In this document: positions 1 to 11,601 of the stretch, piece after piece
How positions within the stretch are numbered: position 1 is the first letter of the stretch
Layout of the letters: each line of letters begins with the position of its first letter
NCBI GenBank assembly: GCA_002224055.1
Contig: AZLU01000114.1
Span: forward strand, 1 to 64,000
Direction of reading: 5' to 3'
From: Pezizomycotina sp. ARF18
Lineage: Eukaryota > Ascomycota
DNA: 64,000 nucleotides
Position numbers and translations under genes: made by a program
Notes under the pieces: generated by a model
The model's database searches: none
What the model was told of the DNA's origin: nothing
The model's input: the letters and a program-made list of their open reading frames with translations, nothing else

Positions 1-1484
1 GAGAGATGCAGAAGGAAGGCTACGACATGTCAAACGACGTCGTGTGCAATCGGCACTCTTTCGCAGTTTCTTACATGTCTGAGCTGGGGATCTCAATTGT
101 CCGCGGAGCGCGAAGGTAATTGCAGGCCGCCAGTGATTAGGCAGTACGACTGGCGCCTGCAGCAATTTGCCAGGTTCGGCTCCAGAATAACTCTACCGCA
201 GCGTACGAGGCAGAAAAGAGATACCTCACAGGCGGTTATCCTGGACAAAGCCGGGAGCTTCCTTCGGAGAGAACAAAATTATTCAGAGGGCACCGACGCG
301 GAACCTTCCTATGCTTTCTATGAATCCTTAGCCGGCACCAGCCTTGCAAAAGTCCCCTCCCGGATGCAACAGCCTGTCGTCTACGCGCGCGCGCAGGATT
401 GGGACGAGTTCTTTTCGTACTACAGGTCGCTCCGCTTCCACGGCTTCGAACTCCCGCCGCAGATGTACTCCCTCATCTTCGAACTAGTAGCGCGTGAAGG
501 CTCACCGCAGCATGCCCTCCTCTGCCTCCGAAAACTCTGGACGGACCTACAGCAAGGCGAAGGGAAGATGGTATTTGACCACGGCATCGCGCGGGTCTCG
601 TGGGTTGCTTCCGGGAGATGAAAAACTCGCACTCGGAATTACTGTACGAGTTCCGCGAGCTGCGGAGCCACATCGGCCGCTACCTACAATCTAATGGCTT
701 GGCGCTGACGAACGAGTACGGGATAACGGAATTTTTCGACGGCGAATATTCCAGAAGGGTATGCTACACATTCAAAACGTTTCCTTTTTCAGCGTCGGGC
801 CCGTCGCGCTGGTTGTGGCGGCCGACGGTGTTGATGTTGGTGACGACACTGCTGACATTGAGGATCTTTTACTTCGGGGTGGAAGACACTGTAGCATCAG
901 CGGCGATCGAGAGCAACGGTTCGACAGCAACGACCACGAAACAAGCGGATTCGGCGGTGGAGAATACGACGAAGTGCCGGAGCCGGTGCAGGCGCCGATG
1001 CCGACGGGTTGGGTATACTAGAGTCGCTCCACGCGTGGCCGCTAGCGTCTGAAGTGGAAAACTCCGGAAAGGAAGGGTTGTGGTCGTATAAAGATGGTCA
1101 TTGGGAAAGGAGGATGAAGAACAGCTACAACATACATCCGTATCGACTATAACCTCCGGCGATGTAAATCCGACGTGAAACTAGTCAGCTCGGCGCCATC
1201 GAAAGGCCGCACGGAGAAGTGGAAGAGCGCCGGTTGGAAGCCCCGGAAGGAAAAATGGTACAGCTCGAAAGTAAAATCCGCCATGAACCTCAAAGACTGG
1301 AAAAGAGGATGAGAAGGAAGCCGTTCGAGGTCAAAGGATGGAATCTCAATCGACTCGTCCGGATATTTACTTCACGGCTGGAGCTGTTACTGCTCCGCGT
1401 GTCCGCAAGTTCAAAGCGAGGAAAGAATTGAGGTTTATGAAAAGGCATAGGAATCACGACAGGGCTTATTTTGATATGGAATAG
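1..1484 (+). CDS. Hypothetical protein, PPR-like, 5' end outside the window
   Basis: I do not recognise this gene firmly. The reading is open from the left edge (frame 3 begins EMQKEGYDMSNDVVCN), passes to frame 1 near 90 and contains the helical segment DWDEFFSYYRSLRFHGFELP at about 400-460. That pattern resembles the helix pairs of fungal mitochondrial PPR-type proteins. Downstream come a helical block (EFRELRSHIGRYLQSNG), an acidic stretch and a basic C-terminal end (APRVRKFKARKELRFMKR) stopping at TAG 1482-1484. A short intron may lie near 757-796 (GTATGC...TTTCAG). The frame changes several times, like other genes here. The function as an organellar RNA-binding protein is inference only, and the tail after 1020 may be a separate gene. 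Confidence 0.4.
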
Positions 1485-1644
1485 GTTTTTGTATCTCGGG
1501 AGGAAGGCTAGAACAAGCATATTCATTTTACCGTCAACCTACTCAACCTATATAATACGTTCACTTTTTAACTACAATTAAAAGGAAAGGATGTTGCGAC
1601 AGCCTTGATATGGGACTTTTGTAACCATCGAGTGACCATGCTTA

Positions 1645-1675
<31 letters not shown>

Positions 1676-3240
1676 CCCAGAAGTTAATGATATTTTCTAT
1701 AACAGCAACTGCATTCTTGCATTCGTCATTCGACCCGCGGTGCTGAAAAGGTCTTCAAAAATTGAGAGCTTTCCATTGAACCCATTTCCTAAAGTAGACT
1801 TAGCTGGAGCTGTTGCTTGTTCTATCTCTTAACCGTCATCTATAGGACATATCCACATTCGGTTGGTGGTAAAGGAACAGTAGGACCAATTTGAACACGC
1901 AACGTGGCGCCGCCCGCAACTGCTGGTGCTGAAAAGGTCTTAAAAGTTGGGAGCTTTGACTTCAACCATTTCCCAAAATGAACTGCCATGCCAGAGCTAG
2001 TTTGCTGTTCTATATATCCGCCACGAATACAAAGCGCAAAAATTAAAAACGAGTGTTTAAGAAGAGGACAGCATGATATATTCGGTATAAAATGGGTTTT
2101 TACAAGTTTGACCAAAAGAACCAGGGCTTTCCCATTCATCATGATCCGGTTCTGCGAATTGTCTAACTCGTAGTTGCCCAAACTAATATTATTTTACACA
2201 TATTCTAATTCAATAATAATAATATAAAAACCGAAAAAAAAAGGGAAGCAAAATATACGACAGCCTTTGGAGGTTGTTTGGAGGTTCAAAGTAACATCCA
2301 ATTTTACCTTTGAGGAAGTCTCACACGCTCCGCGGTATTGCCCGATTTGTTGTTTTCGCGCATTTTTCAACCTTTTTTTGCCGCTGCAGTATAGTCTCGA
2401 TGGGGGAGCTTAAAAGCTGTGCTGAAAAGTCTTCAAAAGTTGAGAGTGTCCACTGCAACCCCATCTCCAAAAGGGTATTTCTAAACGGACGTTCGTGTAA
2501 AGCAGGCTTGCTATGTAGGTATTCTTAGGGATAAAAAGTCACGGACAGCCTCTTGTGTGCATATACGCACGACTTTGTGCAGGATGCAAGGCTCGCAGCG
2601 AGGTTCAATCAAGGCACAAGTTAAATCAATCTTCGGCCAAATTAGAGGAAGAAGGCTGGACTCTTCTATTCTCGTTCTTAACCTTGGCCTGCTTCTATGT
2701 ACTAGGGCATCGCGCCCGGCCTCTGTATATATATATATATATATTAACAAGTATTATTCTATATTTGTTTTCACTTGTTTCCTAGAAACAAGACAAGTGG
2801 CCTGCGAGATATTCCTGCAGGAATTTTTATTTTAAGTATACAGCCCTCTTTCTAGAAGGATTCACAGAATATATTTTATCTTGACACTTGACGTGCAATG
2901 TTGATAGCTCAGTCTCCTGTATTCTAGAATGAGTGCGAACGCATTGTATAACGTGGAAAAAAGGTCAATGGACTGAATACTTCAGGATCGCTAGGATGTA
3001 TAGCTACATGTTTTGTGAATATGTATGCATCAATACGGCTGTGGCCTCAAGTCTATATATATTATATATAGATTCCACGAGCGTTATATATACACCCGGC
3101 ATCGCGCTCTTCACTCGATCTTCAGCGCAGAGACATCGTTCCATCACAAACACGAATAATGTAAAACAACTCCTCTATATCTCTCCTTTCACCTGACGAG
3201 AAGCATACTTAACTATAAGCGAAAAATCTACCCTCATACC
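1485..3240. other. Gene-poor stretch with decayed repeats
   Basis: I see no convincing gene. It holds a T26 tract (1645-1670), three diverged copies of a repeat (separate entry), an (AT)n tract near 2727-2745, and AT-rich sequence with several TTCTAGAA-like short palindromes around 2850-2935. The open frames here are short and mutually inconsistent. Confidence 0.6.
1739..2490. repeat. Three diverged copies of a ~75-90 bp motif
   Basis: Copies start near 1739, 1926 and 2419. All share GTGCTGAAAAG followed by TCTT(C)AAAA(G)TTG(A/G)GAG, a variable stretch, then AACC(C)CAT(T/C)TCC(A/T)AAA. On the minus strand the middle copy lies in a 113-codon open frame (1840-2181) reading FGKWLKSKLPTFKTFSAP. 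The first copy reads NGFNGKLSIFEDLFSTAG, so the repeats may be decayed duplicates of the 3' end of a small minus-strand gene. No family is recognised. Confidence 0.6.
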
Positions 3241-3244
3241 CACA

Positions 3245-4575
3245 ATGGTAACGACCCACTCCGCCACTTGGCTCTCCAACGCCACAACAGTATCTCCTAC
3301 CTCCCATAGCACTCTACGCCGAATCCTACGCTTCAACTCCTCCATCATCCAATCGATCTGTAGTTCAACCGCCATCCCTTACCGTTAACCGGCTGCGTGA
3401 AGGACTCAGCCGTATATGGCAGCTACGACCCTCGACGTACTCTCTGACTTTCGCAACACCGCGGATCATCTGTGGCGATGTACGGCATGGAAATACGTTC
3501 CCGCTGGCGAATAAAGCGATACTTGATAGGGCGAAGATCACGGGGAGGAGAGATGGAGATGGGGATGAGGTGGATGGGGTGTATAGAGCTACAGAGGTTG
3601 CATGTTACGTATATCGTACCTGGAACGGCTACCACTACGGATAAAAGGAAGAAGATGGTGGTGTTTTCGTGCGGTGTGAGAGTGGTGGAACTCGCGGTGT
3701 TATTGTGCGTCGCGGGGGTATGTTTCCGCCACGGATTATTCGCGGGGAGCGCTGGTGACGTGTTGGCGGTAAATACGATTCTAACGTCGTTATGCAGCGG
3801 TTAACGTCCGTAGCTTTCGCGCATAGAGCTAGTATCGAAAGCGACGCGGGTAAGAACGCCGCGGGTGGTGCGCCGCTCGATGTGCAGGTTGTAGCCGACG
3901 ACTGGAACGCGTCGGACATAGACGTCCTCGTTGGCTACGATAGACAGTTACACGCACTAACGAACCTCCGCGCCAGCGTGAAAAACTGGAAGGCGGTGGT
4001 ATGGATCACGAGATGTATCGGGTCCTTTTGATAGTGCAGGCGTCGTTTTTGGCAGCTTGCTGGATTGGGCACGAAGCAGGCGTGGGGGTCACCGATTTGG
4101 TTAGCGTGCTACGCCCTTCTGTTCGGCGTATCGGCGCTGTTCTCCAGGGTGAATCCGGAGATGTTACTTGAGGGTCGATGCCGTGTAAAATTACTAGGCT
4201 ACCGCCGATTGTTTTCGGCGGTAGGAGGCCCGCGCTGGTGTTTATTGGTATGATACCGGGGCTGGAGAGAAGTTCGGGTGCACCATTGGGGATGGATGGA
4301 TCCCTTTATGCCGAATAATAAGAGGAGGGACGAGTGGCTTTCGCAAGTCGTGGCGGCGGGAATGGCACTTTTCGATGGTGGTGGAACGGCAGCGGAGAAA
4401 CGGTCGCAGCTGGGTGTCGGAAAAGTACAGGTGGATATATGACGAGATGCAGAAGGCCAGGAAGATGACATCGTTCCAGACGGCGAATGATGAGTTTTTG
4501 AAAGATGTAGGCTTGAAACCCGTACGGAGGCTCCGAGGACGGATTACGAGGCAGGGTTGGAACTGGAAATCATGA
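3245..4575 (+). CDS. Hypothetical protein with possible membrane segment, frame interrupted
   Basis: Not recognised. GC-rich coding-like sequence runs from an ATG at 3245 to a TGA at 4573-4575. Coherent pieces include NRLREGLSRIWQLRPSTYSL followed by GNTFPLANKAILDRAKITG (3380-3535), a Val/Asp-rich segment with LVGYDRQLHALTNLRASVKN (3925-3990), a hydrophobic run WLACYALLFGVSALF (4095-4145), and a basic C-terminus with FLKDVGLKPVRRLRGRITR. These lie in different frames, requiring at least four breaks. Either this is a real gene hit by the deletions seen elsewhere in the window, or a decaying gene. It is convergent with POP4, with only about 50 bp between the two stops. Confidence 0.4.
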
Positions 4576-4627
4576 GATAAATCAAAAACTTTCAATTTGT
4601 CATTTGAATCTCTGCTTTGAGAGAACG

Positions 4628-5532
4628 CTAAAGGATCTCATAATCCGTCATCGGTTTCGCCTTCCATTTCTTGTTCGCCCTCTCCGATGATCTATGCAGG
4701 AAATTCGACCGTTGAAGTTCGAAAACCATCGGCTTCGTAACCACTTCCTCCTTCCTTCCGTACCTGAAGCATCGGTCATTTTTCGCGTCGCCCTCTCCAT
4801 CTTTCGAAGGGTAAGGCACCTCGAAGCGGAAAATGGAATGTTCTTCGGTATACCTTCACAAGAAAACCAGTCAGCATGATCCCCATAAATATCAACCTAA
4901 TATTACACTGATCACACATACTCTTAACCTCATCCTTCCTCGTCACAATAAAAAAGTCATCTTTGTCTCCTTCACCACGATCCCCTTAACGCCAACCCGA
5001 CTGGGACACCGGCTCCTCACAACTCCATCAGGCACCGTGCAGATCCGCCGCCGAAACCCTCGCCGCCGTCCCGAATTCGCAGTTTTATCGTCGCTTCGCG
5101 AACCGAAGAGCTCAGCGTTCCTGCGAGTATCTCCTGCATGTAACCGACCCACAGCTTATGCAGCCCTTCGTACAGCTCGTACCGCCTCGCCTCCTTTGGT
5201 ATCTCGTGCAGACCCCTTGCGCGCCGTTCCTTCGCGGAAAGCGGTTTCGGCTTGTGGGAGGTGTACCGTCGCGCGTGTTTCTTTTCGCGAGCGATGCGGC
5301 GTATTGTGCGGTTGTCCAGCTTCGTTTCTGCTCCTGTTGCGGTGCTGTCGCTTTCGTAGCGGCGGTAGGAGAGCTGACTTTTCCGTCGGGCGTAAGGGGA
5401 ACGGTCGCCGGTGAATCTTGTCGGTGAAGATTGGGAGGCTTTGGCGGGGTTGGTGGGGTGGGCGAGGTGCAGAAGCTCTTTGAGCGAAAGAAGAGGCACC
5501 GGCGAGGGGGCTGGAGAGTTTGAGTGCGCCAT
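4628..5532 (-). CDS. POP4: RNase P/RNase MRP protein subunit POP4 (Rpp29)
   Basis: Subunit of the nuclear ribonucleoproteins that cut the 5' leader of pre-tRNA (RNase P) and process pre-rRNA (RNase MRP). The family signature is clear: a basic stretch (KPLSAKERRARGLHEIPKEA), then YELYEGLHKLWVGYMQEIL, then the Sm-like core with ADLHGA, VVRSRCPSRVGVKGIVVKET and FRFEVPYP, and the conserved tail FELQRSNFLHRSSERANKK. The chosen start at 5532 (context AAAAATGGC) begins MAHSNSPAPSP; the frame is open further upstream but without an ATG. An intron of about 50-60 bp lies near 4850-4910. The frame breaks at least twice between about 5030 and 5120, within the conserved core, probably from missing bases. 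Confidence 0.88.
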
Positions 5533-6551
5533 TTTTGCTCCTAATACGGACCTTCGTGGCGTAATGGAAGAGCGACAAGGCCCGTGAGAGTAACGAGTTC
5601 CGTTAAGGGAAATAACCCGTGAGTAAGGAGCAGAGGGTGAAATCAAAGGACTGGCAGAGAAGATGAAATTTGCCTCGGTGAAAAGTTTTGTGGTCTTGTT
5701 GGTAGGAGGCAAGGATAATGGTTGGTTGTTGGTTGATTGTCAAATCTAACTAGGGCTACCTATATTCATAGTGCGCCAACGTCTTGGATAAAAATTTAAC
5801 ACCAAAAAATATATATATGTAAAAAAAAAAAAAAAAAAAAAAAAAAGGCTAAGAAATTCGCCGTGGCTATGATCCCATTAATAGCTCTTAACCGCGAAAT
5901 TATATAGGAACATCCAACTAGAGAAGAGCATCATGGCTCCCAATGAACAAAAAGTACATAAAATATAACTTCGAGGAGTGAAAAGGCATTTAGGGAACAA
6001 TAATATGGAATCAGGTGGGAAATTGACAAATAGAGTGAAAATATTAAAATTGAATGTGTTTCCCAAGGTATGTATATAGTAGTAAACAAAAAAGCTAGTT
6101 GTTTGAAACCTAAGAATACAGAATATGGCCATACTTGAAAGTAGACAGTTACATAGAACAGAAGGGAAGAGGGAATAAAAAGACGAGAGAATTTGAGAGA
6201 ACATAAAAAGGCTCACATGGGATATAAAATCTTTTTGGAAATATCGAAAAGAAAAAGGAAAAAAGAAGAATGAGTAACGCCCGTTAAAATATACATTTGT
6301 GAAAGAGAAAAATAAAGCCAATTTTAGCCTTGATCCCACATGGTAAACAAAGAACGCAGGAAAAAATCATGACCCTAAAGCTGTGCTTCATGTTTGTGAC
6401 GCCCGTTTTAAAAGAATCCCCAATGATAAGCCATAGAAAAAGGAAAAGGTGTACGGAGTAGGATTCGGAAATCGGCGAAAGACGATGTCGAAGCTTCTCC
6501 GTTTAAAGAAAAGGGGGTATAAAAAGGATCGGCAATAGAAAGTAGAGAAAT
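5533..6551. other. Intergenic region between POP4 and the histone gene
   Basis: Contains A26 at 5821-5846 and AT-rich sequence. A 153-codon Phe/Tyr-rich minus-strand frame (5878-6339) looks like chance reading of A/G-rich DNA. The histone 3' UTR must lie just below 6552. No gene is supported. Confidence 0.6.
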
Positions 6552-7503
6552 TCAGCGCATTGCATTTTCGACCTGCTGCCTGTACAGAAGCCTGGATTGC
6601 TTGCGCTCCTTCTCCTTGTTGGGGTCGTACGATTCCTTATCGAAACCTGTTCGCATAGATTAGTAACGGAGTCTTCAAAACCAGCTTTCAGAACGTTGAA
6701 TCTCTTACCGTACAACGGACGACCGATCTAGTAGAATCGAACAAAACCAGTCAAGTTAGCACACTCTTCTTTGAAAGAGTAAATATGCCGCAGGGGTATA
6801 TAGGAGAGTATAGTTAAACTTACGCGCTTCAACGCAAAGATGACCTGCAGGGAGGGGAAAGAATGTAAGCCTAAAAGTTTGAAACGAAGGAACGCAAGAA
6901 CACTTCGGAAATAGTAGCTGGTGAAGTTTAACCTACATCAGTGACCGTAACTGTCTTCCTTTTGGCGTGTTCACAGTACGTCACGCAATCCTTCAGGATC
7001 GTCGTCAGGTGTGCCTTCATCGCCGCCTGACGTCTTCGTAGATCTGGGCGGAGATGCGCTTGACGCCGCCACGCCTCGCCATCCTCCTAAAGTTTTGGGT
7101 TAAAAAGTGTCAGCGGCTTCGAAATTGCCGATGGGCGAAAGGATCAACCCTGGTTTCGGAATTGACCAGTCCTTACCTGATGGCTGGCTTAGTGATGCCT
7201 GGATGGTGTCGCGGAAGTACTGCAAAAGCAAAAGGAAAAACCGGTCAGCATGCTCGCCCGCAGCATTAGAACAACTTAAAGCAGAATCAGTAATCCACAG
7301 GGTCTTCGCATTTTTACCTTCCTACGCATCTTCCTAGGCATGCCAATCCCCCTGGTCGTCTTGCGCTTTCCTCCACTACCGGAGAACGGGCCTCCGCTGC
7401 TCCTGGCGCTTTTTCCGCCCTGGGACGTGCGACCCGTCGACGCCGGCGTCGCGTAGACCTTCCCCCCACGAGCGGGGATTGTATCTGAGAAATAAGGTGG
7501 CAT
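6552..7503 (-). CDS. Divergent histone H4 with long N-terminal tail and C-terminal extension
   Basis: Six exons: 7318-7503, 7177-7219, 6937-7086, 6824-6844 (21 nt), 6709-6727 (19 nt) and 6552-6646, all with GT..AG borders. The histone-fold core is unmistakable: FRDTIQGITKPAIRR, MARRGGVKRIS, IYEDV, VTYCEHAKRKTVTV, DVIFALKRIGRPLYGF. Instead of the usual 20-residue Gly/Lys tail there is a roughly 60-residue Ser/Gly/Arg-rich tail starting MPPYFSDTIPARGGKV and ending MPRKMRRK, so the equivalents of K16 and K20 remain while the GGK repeats are gone. The protein does not end at GFGG but runs about 29 residues further (ESYDPNKEKERKQSRLLYRQ, then QVENAMR). Helix 2 is heavily substituted (MKAHLTTILKD). 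About 171 aa. Two single-base gaps near 7200 and 7020 break the frame. No H3 gene is adjacent. This is best seen as an H4 variant or H4-like chromatin protein. Confidence 0.85.
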
Positions 7504-8418
7504 CGAGTTTTTGTTTTTGTCCGGTAATATAGATCTTGTTACTTTTGGATGTTGTTGATCGGAGATACGTATACGATTGGTGAGTCAAAAAGAGTTGATT
7601 GGATTGCTGCCGGGTTTCTTCGGTTATGTGTGGAGATCTTGGGGGAGACGCGAGCGGTTTTTTTTTTTTTTTTTTTTTTTCCTGGGAGGCCGATCAGATA
7701 AAAATCGAACACTGTCAAGTCGTCTTTCTCTTTTGCTTCCGGAAGGTTCCTTTCTTTAAATGCTACTCGCAGCGGTTTTGACCCTTGACGTTGAGGAATT
7801 GTGGACGAGAAAAACGGCGAACAAGTGACGATGGGAAGAGAGAGAGAGAAGGTGAGACAGACTTCCGGGGGTGGTTACTGGTCAGCGGCGGTAAGAGCCC
7901 CACCTTTTTAAAGGAGGTCCATTTAGAGGAGGCGACCTCACTAATCCAATAATCTCTTTGTTTGTCTTTATTGGCGTTCAGTACAGCGCATGAAACACAA
8001 TCGCCCATAGACAAGGAAGAATTGAAAGAGAGGATAATACACAAAACTTTTTGCTCTTCCGTATATATATAATTATTGACATTACCGTTCTCTCTTTGTG
8101 TTCTGAAGTGTATAGTATAGTTATAATGTTAAAATCCTTTTGATGGTAGTCTCGTTGGTGTTTCGTTGAGTTGCTGCGACTGCACTGGGCGGGAAAAATA
8201 AATAAATCTTCGGATGCAAGGGGCGTGCTGTTCCGTGCAATACAAGTTACTTTTATTTTTTAATTTTTTTTTTTTTAAGACGGCCCTGGCAGAGAGATAT
8301 TTGAAGCTTCTTCTTCACTTTCTATCTACCTTCAAGAGCAACGGAGAACATGTCGCCGCTATGATTAGCTACCTCCCGGCGTTGTTTCAGCTCCAGAAAA
8401 TAACGGCGAGGAACGGCG
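7504..8418. other. Shared upstream region of the histone H4-like and TilS genes
   Basis: The two flanking genes diverge from this ~0.9 kb. It carries T23 at 7658-7680, a purine-rich patch near 7830-7855 and T-rich sequence at 8250-8276. I see no gene and no clear pair of regulatory repeats. Confidence 0.6.
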
Positions 8419-11080
8419 ATGGAGCTCTCCAGGAACTTGATCAGGCCGGTCAAACCGGCAGCCGCAGCTATTAAAACTAGGCAATTTTATGATGTCCTCA
8501 GGAACCAATTACCGCCCAACGTTCCGCCGCCGAAAAACATAGGTGCGCCCAATCGAACAATGGAAGCTCCTTTAGGCCGCGCGAATTTTCTATCAGGGCG
8601 ATCGCATATTGATCTTTTTGCTAACGGAACGAAAATCGTGGCGATACTATTTTTTGAATAGGCATTGCGGTCAGCGGAGGCATCGATTCACTTGCGCTGT
8701 GTTACTAGCTGCCAAGGCGCGCAGCAGAAGGATTGGGACCTCTACGGCACACGATGGTACGCTTTCATAATCAACCACAACATGCGCCCCGGCAGCCTCG
8801 AGGAGGCAGAGCACGTCGCTAGAATGCTCAAAGATAATTTATGTAAGTAGCCATGATGGGTATTCCACGAAAAACCAAAAAAAAAAAAAAAAAAAACCTT
8901 TATTCCTCAAGCTAACCGTAGATGTTTTATTCTAGATAACGTTATCCCGAGAGTACGACTATGCAGTGGCCGAAGTTCGGCAAAAAGGGTGAAAAGAACG
9001 AGCTCAATGCGAGGGTTAACAGGTACAGGCTGCTGGCGCACCTGTGCAGTACTTGGCAGTGCGAAAACCTGCTGGTGGGCCACCACATGGACGACCTGGC
9101 GGAGACGATACTGATGCGCCTCGTGAGGGATACGGGCCACCGCGGTTTAGCTGGCATCGCGGACGTCACGGGTATGCCCGAGTCGGAGGACATTCACGGC
9201 GCGCACATGATTACTGTTCACCGACGCTGCTGGGATTTACAAAGGTGCGCATCAAGTAACCCAGGAGTGAAGAAAGGAACTGTGGAATTGTATTTGCGAA
9301 GCTATACGTAGGAGAGATTTAGCTAATAAGCTCTATTTGCAGGCACAACTTACCACCACACTCGCTCAATCGTCTTTAATACCCGTCGAAGACCCTACGA
9401 ACCACAAACCCACATTCTCCATCCGCAACGCTATCCGCTCCTTAATCCGCGCCGAACCATCCCCGCTACCGCCAGCACTGCAAGTACAGTCCCTCGCAGC
9501 ATTCTCCCGCACGATAAAGCAGCAAAACGAGCTCGGGTCAGATCTAGTAAACGCCTACATCCGCCTGAAAGTCCGGATATGGCCGATCCGCGAAGCCGCG
9601 GGGACGATGCTAGTGAAATTCCCGCTGGACGCATTTCGGGAAGAAGAGAAGCTACTGATACGGGTGCTGGAGAACATCGCGGCGAGGATAATGCCGGTTG
9701 CTAGGTCGGAGTGGAGGACGCTGCAGGCGGCGGTCAGGAAGCTGTTTTTTGATAATTTGGATTACGTTAATAAGGAGGATTTGGAGCAGGAGGAGGAAGT
9801 GGACGAATATGATGCGCTGGAGTTACCGGGGCTGCGTACCATAGGCAGACGAGGGAGAGGAGGAGGCCGAAGGTTCCTGATGCGTATATCTCTCCAGCTT
9901 CTTCTTTTGCTCAGGGAGTTGGTTCTTCGTCGCCATTCACTCCAATGCCGGAAATGACTACTCCTCTATCTACGACTGCTTCCGATTCGACCGCACCATT
10001 GGCATCATCTCCCTTCTCAACACCGCAACACCACAATTTAACAATCAACAACAAGAAATAACATTCCCACCCCCAACAAACAAATACACCCTCCACAAAA
10101 AGACGCATGTCCCAAAAACAAGCAGATCGTAAAAATCCGAAAGTTGCCCGAATCTTTCACCGCCTGCGGACTCTTCTGGCAACCAACTACCTCCCGTCGG
10201 TGGTTAATATCCCGTCAACCCATGCAGCTCTCGCTCGAAGAAAACTACACGATTCCAATACAACCGTACACTTCCTCTGTCATGCGGAAGTGGATACTCT
10301 ATGATAGACGGATTTGGATACTACCGCCGAAATCTTTACCAGACGTCATCACACGGAGAAATTTAGTTAATGCTGGTATTATACTTCCGATACCACTAAC
10401 TACGACGAGAGCGTACGAGAAAATTAAAGAAGGCGACGAAAGACGACGTATTCTTCTCTCAAACCGTTCGAGGAGGAATTACCCATATCCCATTATAAAC
10501 TCCGACCGTTTAAACTCGAAGACATGGTGAAGATAAAACGGTACATCGGAAATAAAGCGTACGAACGCTTCCAGATAGCCCTGAGGGACCTCGCACCTGG
10601 TAAAATAAAATTCACGATGCCTGTTGTCGTTGCCGTCGTCGACCGAAGCAAAATTGAAGGAAAAAAGGGCGGATGGGGTATTAGAATTCGGTAGCACAAC
10701 TAAAGATAACTATAGAGTAGTCGTTGGGAAGCAGGTGTATAAGAAACCGGTGTTCAAGACGGCGCTGGAGACGCACGAGCCTGTTTTTCGAACCGCGCTA
10801 GAAATGTTCGATGAGAATAAGAGTGCTGGGCGATGAGCAGGGATGTGGACGCTTATAGGAGGAAGCTGAAGGAGGCGACGCGAAGAGACGAAGAAGAGAA
10901 CGAGGAAGGGAAAAAAGAAGAGGAGGATGAAGATAAAGAACCCTCGAGGTGCCGATATTCATGCCGACGCTACCGCCGCCGATGAAGCTGCTGCCGGAGC
11001 TCGTACCCGGTCGGTGGCATTTAAATTCCGCGCGGACAGGGAGGAAGTTCTCAAGGGGGACTTTGGAGATGAAGGGGTAG
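8419..11080 (+). CDS. tRNA(Ile)-lysidine synthase (TilS/MesJ-like PP-loop ATPase)
   Basis: Family function: ATP-dependent attachment of lysine to C34 of tRNA-Ile(CAU), so that it reads AUA instead of AUG. The PP-loop is visible at about 8665 (IAVSGGIDSLALC), followed by FIINHNMRPGSLEEAEHVA and the HHxDDxAET motif as LLVGHHMDDLAETILMRL (9070-9125), then GLAGIADVTG. The motif EDPTNHKPTFSIRNAIRSL (9388-9444) is also characteristic. Introns are at about 8842-8935 (with A20) and about 9246-9341. The remainder, about 500 codons, is a long poorly conserved C-terminal region typical of fungal homologues (KRYIGNKAYERFQIALRDLA near 10530). The frame breaks several times, first near 8705. The last ~250 bp and the exact stop are uncertain. 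Probably mitochondrial in target, but I see no clean presequence. Confidence 0.85.
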
Positions 11081-11601
11081 CTTGGCTAATGCTGTTGACG
11101 AGTACTAAAAAATTACGTCATAGGCGTGTAGATGACTTGTATATAAGAAATAGAGGCTTCGTATAGAAGGGGAATGCGTAATTGTATGTATATAGAAATA
11201 TAGTAGAAACTACTTGAGCCGTAGGTAACGTACGTCCTAATAATATTCATCCACCGTAGCTGGGTTATCATTATCCCAGAAGCACTGTTAATCAATTCGT
11301 CAAACGTTTTCACGAAGAAAAGCAAGGCATTCACATACGGTTGACTATAATACACACACTCTCAAACAAGCAGTCTCTTCCAGTTCATGATTCTTATAAT
11401 GTCTGCAGCGTCTCTAAATAAGTTGATAACGTTACTGTTTTTCAATGTTTTTTGTATTAATATTATTATAATTCTGACAAGGAAGATACTAGCGATATTT
11501 ACATATTATACAGTATTGTGTTATACAGAGTGAAGGCGTTATGAAGCCACTCAAATAAACTACAAACCCCTTCGGGCTTATTACACAAAGGCAGTCGAGC
11601 C
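11081..11601. other. Intergenic, convergent 3' ends
   Basis: AT-rich sequence between the TilS end and the stop of the NACHT gene. No gene, repeat or RNA is recognised. Confidence 0.6.

Noticed and set aside
3245-4575. Calling this gene a pseudogene
   Set aside because: Breaks are no denser than in essential genes nearby, so disruption cannot be read as decay.
5878-6339. Phe/Tyr-rich membrane-like frame
   Set aside because: Antisense reading of A/G-rich DNA without any conserved pattern.
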